From contig JAPHTL010000293.1 of the NCBI GenBank assembly GCA_026193355.1, forward strand, positions 1 to 5,955: a stretch of 5,955 nt of DNA. The letters run 5' to 3'. Made by a program: the position numbers and the translations under genes. Positions 5,761 through 5,955 of the stretch are shown piece after piece (position 1 is the stretch's first letter; each line of letters starts with the position of its first letter). A model generated the notes under the pieces. It made no database searches. It saw nothing but the letters and a program-made list of their open reading frames with translations, and was not told the DNA's origin. This DNA comes from Rhodospirillales bacterium. GTDB lineage: Bacteria > Pseudomonadota > Alphaproteobacteria > Rhodospirillales > JAPHTL01.

Positions 5761-5955
5761 TCAATCGTCGCCGCGGCGGTCGATGGGGTAATCCCCCTTC
5801 TTGCCGACAAACGGCAGGGCCAGCATCCACGGCAGGGTCAGACGCGCGGAGTCGCGGAACTGGTTGAGGCCGATGGTCATGCCCACGTGTCCGGCCGAGG
5901 GCTGCGCACGATAGGTTCCCATCAACCGATCCCACAACGACAGGGCGAAGCCGTA
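5761..5955 (-). CDS. Sterol desaturase / fatty acid hydroxylase family protein, C-terminal part (runs off right edge)
   Basis: The minus-strand frame enters at the right edge and ends at a TGA at 5761-5763, giving the last 64 residues. They contain FALSLWDRLMGTYRA, GHVGMTIGL and NQFRD, the conserved tail of the bacterial sterol desaturase family (integral membrane di-iron hydroxylases/desaturases of fatty-acyl or sterol-like lipids). The family's His-rich metal-binding motifs lie mostly upstream and are not in the window, so integrity and substrate cannot be judged. It ends LPWMLALPFVGKKGDYPIDR plus four residues. It is convergent with the exported-protein gene, 11 bp apart, with no terminator hairpin visible between them. 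Confidence 0.85.
   Translation of the reverse strand, partial: YGFALSLWDRLMGTYRAQPSAGHVGMTIGLNQFRDSARLTLPWMLALPFVGKKGDYPIDRRGDD

Noticed and set aside
5243..5935. Minus-strand reading frame of 230 codons across the exported-protein gene and the desaturase end
   Set aside because: It is out of frame with the recognisable desaturase tail and antisense to a gene with a clear signal peptide; no motif was seen.

Overview
The window is GC-rich, densely coding, bacterial chromosomal DNA. Gene content and order suggest an alphaproteobacterium, possibly Rhodospirillales-like: an MsbA-type exporter, a DUF374 acyltransferase and the Kdo transferase WaaA in a row, with a TldD/PmbA-family gene nearby. 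The taxon is inferred from recalled gene neighbourhoods and was not tested. I see no mobile element, phage gene, CRISPR array, tRNA or rRNA, and no gene-free stretch longer than about 140 bases.

Positions 1-2884 (minus strand) hold a lipid A / LPS operon read from right to left: msbA-like ABC exporter (1079-2884), a DUF374 lysophospholipid-acyltransferase-like protein (320-1066) and the 5' part of waaA (1-323, running off the left edge). The genes are 12 bp apart and then overlap by ATGA, so they are probably co-transcribed and co-translated. Together they would acylate lipid A or its precursor, attach Kdo and flip the product across the inner membrane.

Positions 2885-3003 form a compact divergent promoter region. 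Facing msbA is a sigma70-like promoter. Facing right is a TTGACA / TATGAC pair placed so that transcription would start at or next to the ATG at 3004, which suggests a leaderless mRNA for a small kinase-fold protein (3004-3819). That protein resembles the LPS-kinase/BUD32-like group, but Ala stands where the catalytic-loop Asp is expected.

Positions 3851-5194 (minus) encode a PmbA/TldE-type protein convergent with the kinase gene. The 31-bp gap is filled by a degenerate three-copy 14-15 bp tandem repeat. A 141-bp divergent intergenic region separates pmbA from a small exported protein of unknown function (5336-5749, plus). That gene is convergent, with an 11-bp gap, with the 3' end of a sterol desaturase / fatty acid hydroxylase family gene (5761-5955, minus) that runs off the right edge.

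Most of the window is standard envelope biogenesis. The points most worth checking are the predicted leaderless start, the unusual catalytic loop of the kinase-like protein next to a lipid A operon, the DUF374 protein as a possible non-canonical lipid A acyltransferase, and the unassigned exported protein. I found no convincing evidence of a wholly new multi-gene system.
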